Source of the DNA: Oscillatoria nigro-viridis PCC 7112
Lineage (GTDB): Bacteria; Cyanobacteriota; Cyanobacteriia; Cyanobacteriales; Microcoleaceae
Reading direction: 5' to 3'
NCBI RefSeq assembly: GCF_000317475.1
Contig: NC_019729.1
Location: 2,308,501 to 2,372,500, forward strand
DNA length: 64,000 nt
Below the pieces are notes generated by a model. That model searched no databases and was not told the DNA's origin. It saw only the letters and a program-made list of their open reading frames with translations. Shown in pieces: positions 1 to 8,680 of the stretch (position 1 is the first letter of the stretch; each line of letters opens with the position of its first letter). A program made the translations under genes and the position numbers.

Positions 1-441
1 GTAGGGGGCCTCGGTGCAGATACCCTTACGGGGGGCGGCGGCAGCAATCAATTCCGCTATACCAGCCCTGCACAAGGTGGGCCGGCTTTTGATGCGGCTT
101 CTTCGGCGGCGATCGATGCTGCGATCGCGGCGGGCGGATACGATGTGATTACTGATTTTAGCGGTCTCGGTGTGCCGATCGCCGATCAGTTTAATTTTGC
201 CCCCGGATTTGCCAATCTCAGCAATGGCAGTCAAGTTCTGCTGAATGTGCAGACAACTGTTTCTGCAAATATTCTGGGAGGAAGTGCTTTCTTGTTTGCC
301 TACGATTCCGGTGGCAATACTTACATCATTTATGACGGCAATGGCAATAACCTCACCGGCAGCGATTCTCGCATTTTGGCGAAGTTAAATGGTGTAACAG
401 GGGTTTCTTCTCTTTCGGAATTTGACTTTACTTTTATCTAA
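1..441 (+). CDS. C-terminal end of an RTX/hemolysin-type calcium-binding protein (partial)
   Basis: The reading frame is open from base 1 to the TAA at 439-441, so only the last 146 codons are present. It begins with a glycine/aspartate-rich stretch (GGLGADTLTGGGG) of the nonapeptide type GGxGxDxLx that forms calcium-binding beta rolls. This is followed by FRYTSPAQGG and DVITDFSGL, the typical region just after the last repeat in cyanobacterial hemolysin-type proteins. Such proteins are normally secreted by type I secretion through an uncleaved C-terminal signal and act in adhesion, S-layer or toxin roles. Which role applies cannot be told from this fragment. A GTG at 145 could mimic a start, but coding continues upstream of it. 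Confidence 0.75.
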   Translation, partial: VGGLGADTLTGGGGSNQFRYTSPAQGGPAFDAASSAAIDAAIAAGGYDVITDFSGLGVPIADQFNFAPGFANLSNGSQVLLNVQTTVSANILGGSAFLFAYDSGGNTYIIYDGNGNNLTGSDSRILAKLNGVTGVSSLSEFDFTFI

Positions 442-450
442 AAAGATAAG

Positions 451-537
451 AGGTTTGAAACCGCAGATAAACGCAGATAAACGCCGATTTTGTTGGCTGT
501 TTATCTGCGTTAATTTGTGTTCATCTGCGGTGAAAAC
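451..537. repeat. Dispersed GCAGATAAACGC repeat, copy 1
   Basis: This stretch contains CCGCAGATAAACGC on one side and its inverted counterpart TTTATCTGCG...ATCTGCGG on the other, so it can fold on itself. A near-identical copy lies at 736-810. Shorter fragments occur at about 50255-50285 and 56288-56320. It is a non-coding dispersed repeat directly after the RTX gene. Confidence 0.7.
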
Positions 538-547
538 GTCAATCTAA

Positions 548-675
548 GTAATGAGAATTAAATAACTTACACAAGTTTGTGGGGTGGGCGTCCCGCCCGC
601 CCTTTTTGGACGGGCGGGACGCCCATCCCACCATAACAATTAAAATTGTAAGTTATTTAATTCGCGATCCTAATT
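548..675 (+). repeat. MITE-like palindromic element, copy 1
   Basis: A perfect 16-bp inverted pair, GAATTAAATAACTTAC at 555-570 and its complement at 648-663, encloses a long GC-rich hairpin whose arms begin GTGGGGTGGGCGTCCC (from 580) and end GGGACGCCCATCCCAC (to 632). It has no ORF. A second copy in the opposite orientation at 63030-63160 shares the outer ATGAGAATTAAATAA edge and the TTATTTAATT..CGATCCTAA edge but has a different hairpin interior. Confidence 0.65.
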
Positions 676-735
676 ATCTTCAGGAAAAATCCCAAGAATG
701 AGCCTAGCATAGCATCAAGCCTTTAGAAAAATCCG

Positions 736-810
736 AGGTTTGAAACCGCAGATAAACGCCGATTTTGTTGGCAGTTTATCTGCGTTAATTTGCGTTGATC
801 TGCGGTAAAA
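736..810. repeat. Dispersed GCAGATAAACGC repeat, copy 2
   Basis: This is a close copy of the repeat at 451-537 (AGGTTTGAAACCGCAGATAAAC start, TTTATCTGCGTTAATTTGCG middle). It abuts the 3' end of the rhomboid gene. Confidence 0.7.
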
Positions 811-812
811 AA

Positions 813-1517
813 TTAAAGCCGATTATCTTCTGAAAACAATCCCAACAAAGGGCCGAGAATAGCGCCGAAAACAAAGCCGCCGGCGTGGGCCCAGTAGGCA
901 ACTCCCCCCGATTCCATGCCGACACTTGCCGGGGCATTCAAGGAAGCCAGCCCGTTCAATGCTTGCTGTGCAAACCAAAATCCTAGAAAGAAGAAAGCGG
1001 GGACTCTGACGGTGGTAAAAAAGATTCCCAAGGGCAGCAGTGTCACAACTTTGGCTTGGGGATATCTGAGAATGTAAGCTCCCATCACGCCTGCGATCGC
1101 GCCGCTAGCACCTAGGGACGGAATGGCAGATGCTGAGGAAAAAAACCACTGAGTTAGTGATGCTAAAACGCCGCAAGTAAGGTAAAATATTATAAATTTG
1201 ACGTGTCCTAAACGGTCTTCTACGTTGTTGCCAAAAATCCACAAAAATAACATATTTCCGGCAATGTGGAGAAAGCCTGCGTGCAGGAATTGGGAGCTAA
1301 TCAGTGTCGTCCATTCGGGAAATGGCGAAACTGGCAGCGCCACCCGACACATATTGCTTAACTGGCAAGGAACTACTGCCCAAGAGTAGAAAAATTCGGT
1401 TAATTGTCGATCGCCCAAACTGAGTTCGTACAAAAATACTAATATGTTGGCGGCAATCAGCCCGTAGGTGACGTAGGGAGTGATACTAATGGGATTTTCA
1501 TCGCGTAAGGGAACCAC
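813..1517 (-). CDS. Rhomboid family intramembrane serine protease
   Basis: This 234-residue polytopic membrane protein should cleave transmembrane substrates inside the plasma or thylakoid membrane. The rhomboid signature is complete: GASGAIAGVMGAY supplies the catalytic Ser138, AHAGG supplies His211 in the last core helix, and HIAGN (His84, Asn88) gives the oxyanion residues. Hydrophobic segments lie at about 18-32, 82-97, 108-125, 138-150, 157-170, 172-190 and 208-226, and the L1 loop sits between the first two. The start is the ATG beginning MVPLRDENP, the usual N-terminus for bacterial homologues. The physiological substrate cannot be inferred. It stands alone between repeat-rich spacers. 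Confidence 0.9.
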   Translation of the reverse strand: MVPLRDENPISITPYVTYGLIAANILVFLYELSLGDRQLTEFFYSWAVVPCQLSNMCRVALPVSPFPEWTTLISSQFLHAGFLHIAGNMLFLWIFGNNVEDRLGHVKFIIFYLTCGVLASLTQWFFSSASAIPSLGASGAIAGVMGAYILRYPQAKVVTLLPLGIFFTTVRVPAFFFLGFWFAQQALNGLASLNAPASVGMESGGVAYWAHAGGFVFGAILGPLLGLFSEDNRL

Positions 1518-1975
1518 AGCCTTTTTTTCCTCATCAAAATATTGGCAACACAGTAGCGCATTTATAGCCCAGGTGTCTCCTGTCTAAAGGAAGAGGGAAT
1601 AAGCCAATCGATTTGAGATTTTAGATTTTGGATTTTAGAATTGAAGATTTGAAGATTTGAGATTTGAAGAAAGCGACTTGACGGATGTAGCCGAGGGCTG
1701 GTTAATCGATTTGAGATTTTTTATTTCTGCACCGATGAATCCGGGGGCTTCTACCGCCCCTGGATACCCCAAGCTTGCTGCAAACCCGCCGTGTCCCGAT
1801 GAAACAAAAATAAAACCCAACACCTTGCAGTTACTTGAATATCTGCTTTTTAGTGTTGGGTTTTATTTTACCGCAAAGGCGTATATTGTAGGATTGCAGA
1901 GCAAGTTTGTAGTTGCGGTATTGGTGGGGTTTTCACCTCTAAAAAAAACTACAAACTTATTTATCCCCTTGCTGA
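1518..1975. other. Gene-free spacer with heptad repeats and a hairpin
   Basis: This spacer contains AT-rich heptamer repeats (TTTTAGA/TTTGAGA units) at about 1612-1668 and one long inverted repeat (1807-1869, listed separately). Open frames across it have no recognisable protein character and overlap the repeats, so I see no gene here. Confidence 0.6.
1807..1869. terminator. Long inverted repeat, possible terminator
   Basis: Seventeen-base arms, AAAATAAAACCCAACAC (1807-1823) and its exact complement (1853-1869), flank a 29-base loop. The A/T-rich outer ends provide a T-run on either strand. It lies downstream of the minus-strand DJ-1 gene and could terminate it. The loop is long for a classical terminator. 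Confidence 0.5.
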
Positions 1976-3079
1976 TTACATTTTTACAGCGGGGCTAGTT
2001 GAAGGTTTAGGTGACTTAATTTCCTGGGAAACTGCACGGGCGCGGAAGAGTTTAGCAACGACTTGTTCGCACTTAGACAAATCCGATTCTATCTCGGTCA
2101 AAATCGCAGTTGATACAGGATCTGTGAATTTCACTCGCAGGTTGTTGATATCGACAACACCGGTTTGCAAATCACCCAAAGTGCTCCGCAGCAAGAACGT
2201 TTCATCTGTTCCTTGCATCGAAGCTTTTAATTTAGCGTATTTGTCAGCAATTTGGGCGGGAATTGAGGGTTTTTCACCCAAATCGTTGAGGCGTTTTTCG
2301 AGAGCGAGGATGTGGTGCTGTTTGTTTTGAATCATCTCTCTCAAGAGCGATCGCAAATCGCTGTCTTGGGTTTTTTCCGCATAATTTTGAAACGCTTCGC
2401 AAGCATAGCGTTCCCCGGCGAGGGCGGTATTCAAACCTTTAACAATGTCGCCTTGTGTAGAACCTCCCCAAGCATTAGCTAATTTCCACCATTCTGCATT
2501 TGTGTCAGTTTCTTCTGGCAAAGCGACTTCTTTTCCGCCGTAACCGAGGCGAGCCATAATTGCGGTGGTAAATATTGCTAAATCTCCCGGTTGTCTGGAA
2601 GTAATTAAGTTGCCGTCAACGACTAAAGGTTCGTTGATATAATTAGCTCCGGCATTGATCATGTCTTTTTTGATTGCCAAGAAACCTGTGGCATTTTTGC
2701 CTTTTAACAAGTCGGCTTCAATCAAAACTTGCGGGCCGTGGCAAACAGCAGCTACGAGTTTTCCTTGCTCAAATGCTTCTCGTACAAATTGCACTGTATT
2801 GGGGTTAGTCCGCATCTTATCTGGAGCCATACCGCCGGGAATGACTACTGCATCGAATTCTGCGGGAACTGCTTCAGTCGTAGTTCCGTCAGCCTGCTGG
2901 GCAACTTTTCCTTGTTTACCTGCATACTTTTCGTTTGTCCGCGAACCGAGGACAACTACATCAAAATTTGCTTGTTTTAAGGCGTTGTAAGGAACTAGAA
3001 ATTCCGAATCTTCAACTCCATTTTCAATGAGTATGGCAACTCGTTTGGTGTTGGTGCCGTTATTTGTTGTCATAATCAA
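1976..3079 (-). CDS. DJ-1/PfpI domain fused to a four-helix-bundle (DUF2383-like) domain
   Basis: Residues 12-180 form a DJ-1/PfpI domain with the nucleophile elbow AVCHGP (Cys113, His114) and an early acidic residue (GVEDSE, Glu23), as in PfpI/YhbO-type protein deglycase or stress proteins. Residues about 211-345 form a second, helical domain rich in E/H positions (GERYACEAFQNYAEK, QNKQHHILALEKRL). It resembles the ferritin-like PA2169/DUF2383 four-helix family that is often linked to stress responses. The 367-residue length fits a two-domain protein, since PfpI alone is about 180. The role is likely stress or carbonyl defence in the cytoplasm. Metal binding by the second domain is unproven. 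The start is ATG at 3079, with an alternative ATG two codons later. Confidence 0.8.
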   Translation of the reverse strand: MIMTTNNGTNTKRVAILIENGVEDSEFLVPYNALKQANFDVVVLGSRTNEKYAGKQGKVAQQADGTTTEAVPAEFDAVVIPGGMAPDKMRTNPNTVQFVREAFEQGKLVAAVCHGPQVLIEADLLKGKNATGFLAIKKDMINAGANYINEPLVVDGNLITSRQPGDLAIFTTAIMARLGYGGKEVALPEETDTNAEWWKLANAWGGSTQGDIVKGLNTALAGERYACEAFQNYAEKTQDSDLRSLLREMIQNKQHHILALEKRLNDLGEKPSIPAQIADKYAKLKASMQGTDETFLLRSTLGDLQTGVVDINNLRVKFTDPVSTAILTEIESDLSKCEQVVAKLFRARAVSQEIKSPKPSTSPAVKM

Positions 3080-3116
3080 ATTTCCTCAGACTATCTTCGA
3101 TCTAACCCTAAATGAT

Positions 3117-3656
3117 TTATGATGTTTTTAGCGTCTTGCTAAAGTGATAAATTAGTTGGTTTGAAAAGATGTCAGCGTGAGCCTTGAGAGGTATTTTACA
3201 GTAATTGTCTCCATGCACATAAGAGGCTCCGTTAATATCGATCGCAGTCCCGGTAGCGTGCGTAGCCAAACCGGCTGCTAAAAACGCGATAACATTGGCA
3301 ACATCTTGAGGAAGAGCGATTTTGCCCGGGATATCGCGAATAATATCAGCTTCACCGAACTCCTGAATAAACTGATTAGACATTTCTGTACTGACAAATC
3401 CCGGGGCAACTGTAAAAGCCAAAATATTATCAGCAGCAAACCCTCTAGCAATGCTGCGAGTTAAAGCAACAATAGCATCTTTAGAAGCGGCGTAGTGCAG
3501 ATAAGTCGGGTCATCGCCGCGAAAAGCAGCGCGACTTGCTATATTAATAATTGTACCGACCCTGCGAGTTTGAAAATATAGATAGGGGGTAGGCACTCTT
3601 AGCACTACCCCTACAAATTTATCTGAATCATTTAGGATTGCTATAGACTTATCCAA
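3117..3656 (-). pseudogene. Truncated short-chain dehydrogenase (SDR) remnant
   Basis: From about residue 33 the frame is a good SDR C-terminal half: GTIINIASRAAF, then YAASKDA with the catalytic Tyr/Lys pair, then APGFVSTEM and the C-terminal DINGASYV. The N-terminal Rossmann fold with the TGxxxGIG cofactor loop is missing. The first 32 codons are instead translated from a dispersed repeat (a palindrome around GGGTAGTGC...GCCTACCC at about 3583-3618). The C-terminus also runs about 30 residues past the usual end. Without the dinucleotide-binding half it cannot be an active oxidoreductase, so I call it a pseudogene truncated by repeat insertion or deletion. Confidence 0.75.
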
Positions 3657-3746
3657 AAAATTTCAAATCCTTTCCCATGTTGGTGTCTATTGGAAATCTA
3701 GCCACTGGTTACAACACTACAGCTTCTTTATCCTTAAACTCGATAG

Positions 3747-6700
3747 CTAAAGTGTATCCGGCAGCAGAGGTCGAATCAACTCCATAATTCGATCGGCATT
3801 AAAATTATTGATATAATCGGTTAGTGCTTTGGACAAACTTGCTTTGGATTCGGGAATTTGTACGATTAATTCGTTCATAACTTCGGTATCGAGATAGTAA
3901 GCCGCTTGATACATTTGTTCTAACCACTCAGGGGACATCACGCATAGATCTTCTACAGACAGACTTTCAGCTAATAGTTTCTTTGGAGTTGAGCCGAGGG
4001 CTTCGTAGATATATTGCACTCCCAAATATTTAGCGATTTTGTCAAAAATTTCTCTCTGCTGAAATGGCTTGCTTATAAAGTCGTTAAAGCCAGCCCTCAG
4101 AACTTTCTGTCGCTCTTGTTCAAAAACACTGGCAGTTAAAGCAATAATGATAGTTTCTTGATTCTGAGGGTGTTCTTTAATATATTTAGTAGCAGTGTAG
4201 CCGTCCATGATTGGCATTCGCAGATCCATGAAAATCAGGTGCGGCAACCAACTCTCCCACAGTGAGATTGCCTCAACTCCCTGTGTTGCTTCTCTCACCT
4301 CAAACCCAATTGAGGTTAGGATCTCGACTAACAAGCGGCGATTTTCTTCTAAATCTTCAACGACAAGAATGCGGTAGGTTGGTTGTCCGGTAGCTAAACT
4401 AATTACTCTTTGATTAATTGATTCTGGGGGTAAGGATTCTGCTTGAGGTAACTGTACGCGAAGCTCAAAGGAAAAAGTGCTACCTCGGTTTAAAGTGCTT
4501 TTAACGCGAATTTTACCGCCCATTAGTTGGACGATTTTTTGACTGATCGCTAAACCAAGCCCAGTGCCTTGACTCAAATTATTCCCAGCTTGGGCTTGCA
4601 CGAATACCTTAAATAAGCTGTCAATTTCTGTGGGCGCAATTCCCACGCCTGTATCCTCTACTTCAAAACATAGGTAACAGGATGTTTTGTCTCTTTGTGC
4701 TGCTCTTACCCGTAGGGTGATGCGTCCTTGATTGGTAAACTTAATCGCATTACCGAGCAGATTTACCAAGACTTGATAGAGTTTTTTCTCGTCGCTATGC
4801 ACAAATTGAGGAATGTCGGGATCTAGCTCGAAAATTAGTTGCAATTCTTTTGATTGGACTTTAATTTGCAGCATTTCTTCAATAGAAGTCAGCAAACTTG
4901 TCAAAGCAAAGTCAGAAGGATTGAGCGTCATCCGTCCGCTCTCTATTTTGGATAAATCTAAAATATCGTTAATCAAGTCCAATAAATGTCTACCGCTACG
5001 ATTGACAATCTGTAAATTTTCTTGGAGAGAAGGAGTCAGATTGCTCTCATAGCTCATCAATTGCGTGAATCCCAAAATTGAGTTGAGGGGGGTGCGGAGT
5101 TCGTGGCTCATATTGGTGAGGAAGACACTCTTGGCTTGGTTTGCTGCTTCTGCTGCTTCTTTTGCCTGCCGAAGTTCCACCTCAGCTTGTTTGCGATCGC
5201 TAATATCAATTAAATATCCCAAAATTTCCACTGGTCTACCTGCACGATCGCGAATTAGCTTTAGTTGTTCGAGTACCCAGCGATAATTCCCATCTGCGTG
5301 CAGAAGACGGAATTCCTGAAAATAAAAATCATTGGTGAACAGGTTAGTTAGTCCATTAAGCACTCGCTCTACTTCATCGGGATGCAGATGATTCATCCAA
5401 AATCCAGACTCTTCTAAAAATGCTTTGGTTTCGTAGCCCATTACGTCTTTGATGTTTTCGCTGACGAAGGTTGCGCCGTAGTCGCCATCAGCTTTACTGC
5501 TAAAAATGACGACGGGACAGTAGTTCAGGAGAAAGTTGAGGCGGTTTGTGGTGGCTTGCAAGGCTTGTTCAGCAACTTTGAGCTTCGATATATCCTCCTG
5601 AACGGCAACATATACAGTTCCGTATTCAGGATGCTCAAACCTAGATGTATGAACTCTGCACCAAAAGAGTGTGCCATCTTTTTTTTTGTTGTAGACTTCA
5701 TATTTCGCTTCCCCGTCCCGATCGAGTTGAGTCACAACATCTTCAACGGTTTCGTCGGGTGTAACCTGTGTATCGACATAATTTATTACACTAACGTGTT
5801 GACCTGCGAGTTCGCCCTCTGTATAGCCAAACATCGCATCAAATTTAGGATTAGTGTAGACCATCGTCAAGTCTGAGGCTTTGACTAAACATACGCCACC
5901 TGCCATATTATTCATAATAATGCTTTGCAGTTCGAGTGTCTTTTGAGCTGCTTTTCGAGCCGTAATGTCTTGGATTTGAGCAATAAAATGCAGTGGATTT
6001 CCCTGCTCATCTTGGATGAGGGAGCCATTCAGCAAAATCCAGACAATATGTCCTTGCTTGTGAAAATACCGTTTTTCCAGTTGGTAAGTTGAAATCGCTC
6101 CTGCTAATAGCTGCCGGGCATAACCGAGATCTACCTCTAAATCTTCAGGATAGGTAATGTCTTGAAAAGTTAACGCTGACAACTCTTCTGGGGAGTAGCC
6201 AATAATCTGACATAACGCAGAATTGACATTAATCCAATGCCCATCAAGAGAAACAATCGCCATCCCGATCGAGGCATCTTCAAACGCATGGCGAAATTGC
6301 TCTTCACTGTTTCGTAAAGCTGTCTCAATTTGTTTGCGATCGTTTTCAGCACGCTTGCGATCGGTGATGTCGCGTTTAATCACAGAAACCCCAACAATTC
6401 TGCCTGTTGTGTCCTTCAGCGGTGATACGGTGGAACAGATGTGGATAAGTTGTCCATCTTTGCGTACACGCACGGTTTCATAGTTTTCAATCGTTTCTCC
6501 TTGTCGAATCGTTTCTATGATTTGCTGTTCTTCGTCGATCAGATTGGGTGGAATTAGAATGCCGATCGATTGTCCTATGATTTCTTCAGCCTCGTAGCCA
6601 AAGATTTTTTCTGCTGCATGGTTCCAGCTTAAAATGATGCTGTCTAAGGACTTGCTAATAATTGCTTCACCAGAGTATTCCACAATCGCTGCTAAGCGTG

Positions 6701-8432
6701 CCAGTGATGCTTCTGCTTGTTTGCGGAGGGTAATATCGTTTCCAATGCCGAGAAACCCTGTGATATTGCCTTCTGGGTCATGTAAAGCTGTCATCGAGAG
6801 GAGTAACGGAAAGCGACTACCATCTTTGCGGATGTAGGACCATTCGTATTCGTCTGGCTCTCCAAGACGTGCCTTGGCAACAAAAGTCTCAAATCCTGGT
6901 TCGATAGAGATTCCCATTTCGACAGATAAATCTTGGGCGCGGCGCACGACTTCCTCCTTGTCGTGAACGATCGCAAGTGTTGCTTTCCCCACAACTTCTT
7001 CGGCACTATATCCCAGCAATCTCTCGGCGGCTTTGTTAAAGGTAAGAATCGTACCATCTACGGCGGTGGAAATGATGGTGTAGTTGGCACTATCTAACAT
7101 AGCTTTTTGCAGCGTTGTTGTTTGAAGTAATTCTTCCTCAGCCTGTTTGCGATCGCTGATATCCCGCAGAATAACCGTAAATATCGTTTCGTCTCCCATG
7201 TCCAGCCTAGAAATTGAGGCTTCAGCAGGAAACTGAGTGCCATCTTGACGGCGACCCCAAATCTCACCTCCTTCTCCCATCCTTCGCGCTTTACCAGAAG
7301 ATTGAGCAAATTGTTGGATATGCTGCTGGCGAGCATTCCTCAACTCCTCTGGCAGCAGTAAGCTCAGGGGCTGCCCTAAAACTTCCTCAGTTTTATAGCC
7401 GAAAATCTTTTCCGCCCCTTGATTAAACAGGGTAATCTGTTGAGCGCGATCGACAGAAATAATTGCATCGTTGGCTATTTCGAGAATTCCAGCAAAACGA
7501 GCCTGTGATTGTTCTATAGCTTCAGTCCGTTCAGTCACAAGATTTTCTAAAGTTCCATTAAGTTTTTGAAGCTCTACTTGGGTTTGTTGGCGATTGAAAT
7601 CTATCTGGTTGAGAACTCGAGCCGTCGCCCAAATGAGAATTGAGAACGTGAGAACCATGATGGTTGACAGCAATGCCTCGCCAAATTCAGCGTTATACCA
7701 GCCTACTTTTTCCCCATGAAGAGAGAACCAGTTCATTGCCACTGGAAAGATTACTGCCCAAGGCAGCAACCACCGCAACATCACTCCCCCGACTAGCGGG
7801 CTGGTGACTTCTTGCATTAACCCTTCCTTGGGTCGGAGGCATAAAATTCCCCCATAGAGGATCAAAAAGCTGAGGATCGTGGATGGTACTTGAGCTGTTG
7901 CAACTACGATTACTTGGGCGAAAATTTTGATTTCAAAGATGTATCCAAATAAAGCTAGCAGAGAGATTAAAGCTGCAAAACTACTGCAAATCTGAGCCAA
8001 CCAAGTGTCCCGTTGGGAATTTTTCCCTAGCAGTAATAGTGCTACTCCCATCAGCACAAAATTTAAGGCGGTATTCACTGCCATTCGCCCCGGATCGGGA
8101 GTCTCTGAAGACGCGACATCCCGGAAAAGCCACTCATCAATGCCCAGATGCCAGCCAAAGAGATACTCGCTCAGCGTCAGCAGCCCAATCACAATTACCA
8201 ATCCGGCCGTCCCTTGAGCGACTCGATAGTGCAGTCGGGTTCTTTGGTACTGCAACAATCTCAAAGACACTCCAGCCAGCACAAAGCAAAGTGCCGTGTT
8301 TGCTTTCATGGTCGAAGTCATACCGGGAAAACCGCTTTTGAGTAGGAAGATGTCAAATTGCCAACCCAGCAGCACGAGACATCCGATCGCAATGACCAGT
8401 AGGCTTGCCATTTGAGAAATGCGCTTGTTCAT
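3747..8432 (-). CDS. Membrane-bound hybrid histidine kinase with about six PAS domains
   Basis: This 1561-residue sensor kinase begins with about eight hydrophobic segments (residues 5-275) forming an uncharacterised membrane sensor. A short coiled coil follows (about 280-308), then a tandem run of roughly six PAS/PAC modules (about 310-1085), several ending in DIT/DISDRKQAE linkers. The HisKA domain carries the phospho-acceptor His1110 (MSHELRTPLNSILGF). The HATPase_c domain has N, G1 (EDTGVGI) and G2 (GTGLGLAI) boxes. A C-terminal receiver has its phospho-acceptor at Asp1403 (MDLRMPIMDGY). No HPt domain is apparent in the tail, so phosphotransfer must use a separate protein. It is divergent from the GGDEF-EAL gene at 8681 and shares a 248-base spacer with it, which suggests a common pathway. 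The ligand is unknown. Confidence 0.9.
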   Translation of the reverse strand: MNKRISQMASLLVIAIGCLVLLGWQFDIFLLKSGFPGMTSTMKANTALCFVLAGVSLRLLQYQRTRLHYRVAQGTAGLVIVIGLLTLSEYLFGWHLGIDEWLFRDVASSETPDPGRMAVNTALNFVLMGVALLLLGKNSQRDTWLAQICSSFAALISLLALFGYIFEIKIFAQVIVVATAQVPSTILSFLILYGGILCLRPKEGLMQEVTSPLVGGVMLRWLLPWAVIFPVAMNWFSLHGEKVGWYNAEFGEALLSTIMVLTFSILIWATARVLNQIDFNRQQTQVELQKLNGTLENLVTERTEAIEQSQARFAGILEIANDAIISVDRAQQITLFNQGAEKIFGYKTEEVLGQPLSLLLPEELRNARQQHIQQFAQSSGKARRMGEGGEIWGRRQDGTQFPAEASISRLDMGDETIFTVILRDISDRKQAEEELLQTTTLQKAMLDSANYTIISTAVDGTILTFNKAAERLLGYSAEEVVGKATLAIVHDKEEVVRRAQDLSVEMGISIEPGFETFVAKARLGEPDEYEWSYIRKDGSRFPLLLSMTALHDPEGNITGFLGIGNDITLRKQAEASLARLAAIVEYSGEAIISKSLDSIILSWNHAAEKIFGYEAEEIIGQSIGILIPPNLIDEEQQIIETIRQGETIENYETVRVRKDGQLIHICSTVSPLKDTTGRIVGVSVIKRDITDRKRAENDRKQIETALRNSEEQFRHAFEDASIGMAIVSLDGHWINVNSALCQIIGYSPEELSALTFQDITYPEDLEVDLGYARQLLAGAISTYQLEKRYFHKQGHIVWILLNGSLIQDEQGNPLHFIAQIQDITARKAAQKTLELQSIIMNNMAGGVCLVKASDLTMVYTNPKFDAMFGYTEGELAGQHVSVINYVDTQVTPDETVEDVVTQLDRDGEAKYEVYNKKKDGTLFWCRVHTSRFEHPEYGTVYVAVQEDISKLKVAEQALQATTNRLNFLLNYCPVVIFSSKADGDYGATFVSENIKDVMGYETKAFLEESGFWMNHLHPDEVERVLNGLTNLFTNDFYFQEFRLLHADGNYRWVLEQLKLIRDRAGRPVEILGYLIDISDRKQAEVELRQAKEAAEAANQAKSVFLTNMSHELRTPLNSILGFTQLMSYESNLTPSLQENLQIVNRSGRHLLDLINDILDLSKIESGRMTLNPSDFALTSLLTSIEEMLQIKVQSKELQLIFELDPDIPQFVHSDEKKLYQVLVNLLGNAIKFTNQGRITLRVRAAQRDKTSCYLCFEVEDTGVGIAPTEIDSLFKVFVQAQAGNNLSQGTGLGLAISQKIVQLMGGKIRVKSTLNRGSTFSFELRVQLPQAESLPPESINQRVISLATGQPTYRILVVEDLEENRRLLVEILTSIGFEVREATQGVEAISLWESWLPHLIFMDLRMPIMDGYTATKYIKEHPQNQETIIIALTASVFEQERQKVLRAGFNDFISKPFQQREIFDKIAKYLGVQYIYEALGSTPKKLLAESLSVEDLCVMSPEWLEQMYQAAYYLDTEVMNELIVQIPESKASLSKALTDYINNFNADRIMELIRPLLPDTL

Positions 8433-8680
8433 AAAATCCGCTGCTTGGGTTGAAATACTCTTCTTCTGATGTTAGGCGAAGCGAAGAAGGGCAACCACGG
8501 GGAGACTGCTCCTACCCGAACAATTCAGATTTTGTAAGGCTGTACCCCGTTGCCAGCCCAATATCTCCGGGAGCGCAGGACTTGTTTGTGGGTAAACCGA
8601 TCTTTTTAACCGAATAATTAAACTATACTATTTGTGTATTTGTGCATATGTATATATTCCTCTAGCAGGAAACTAGGGAA

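Noticed and set aside
1657-1998. Open frame of 113 codons on the plus strand
   Set aside because: It begins in heptad repeats and spans a terminator-like inverted repeat, with no protein character.
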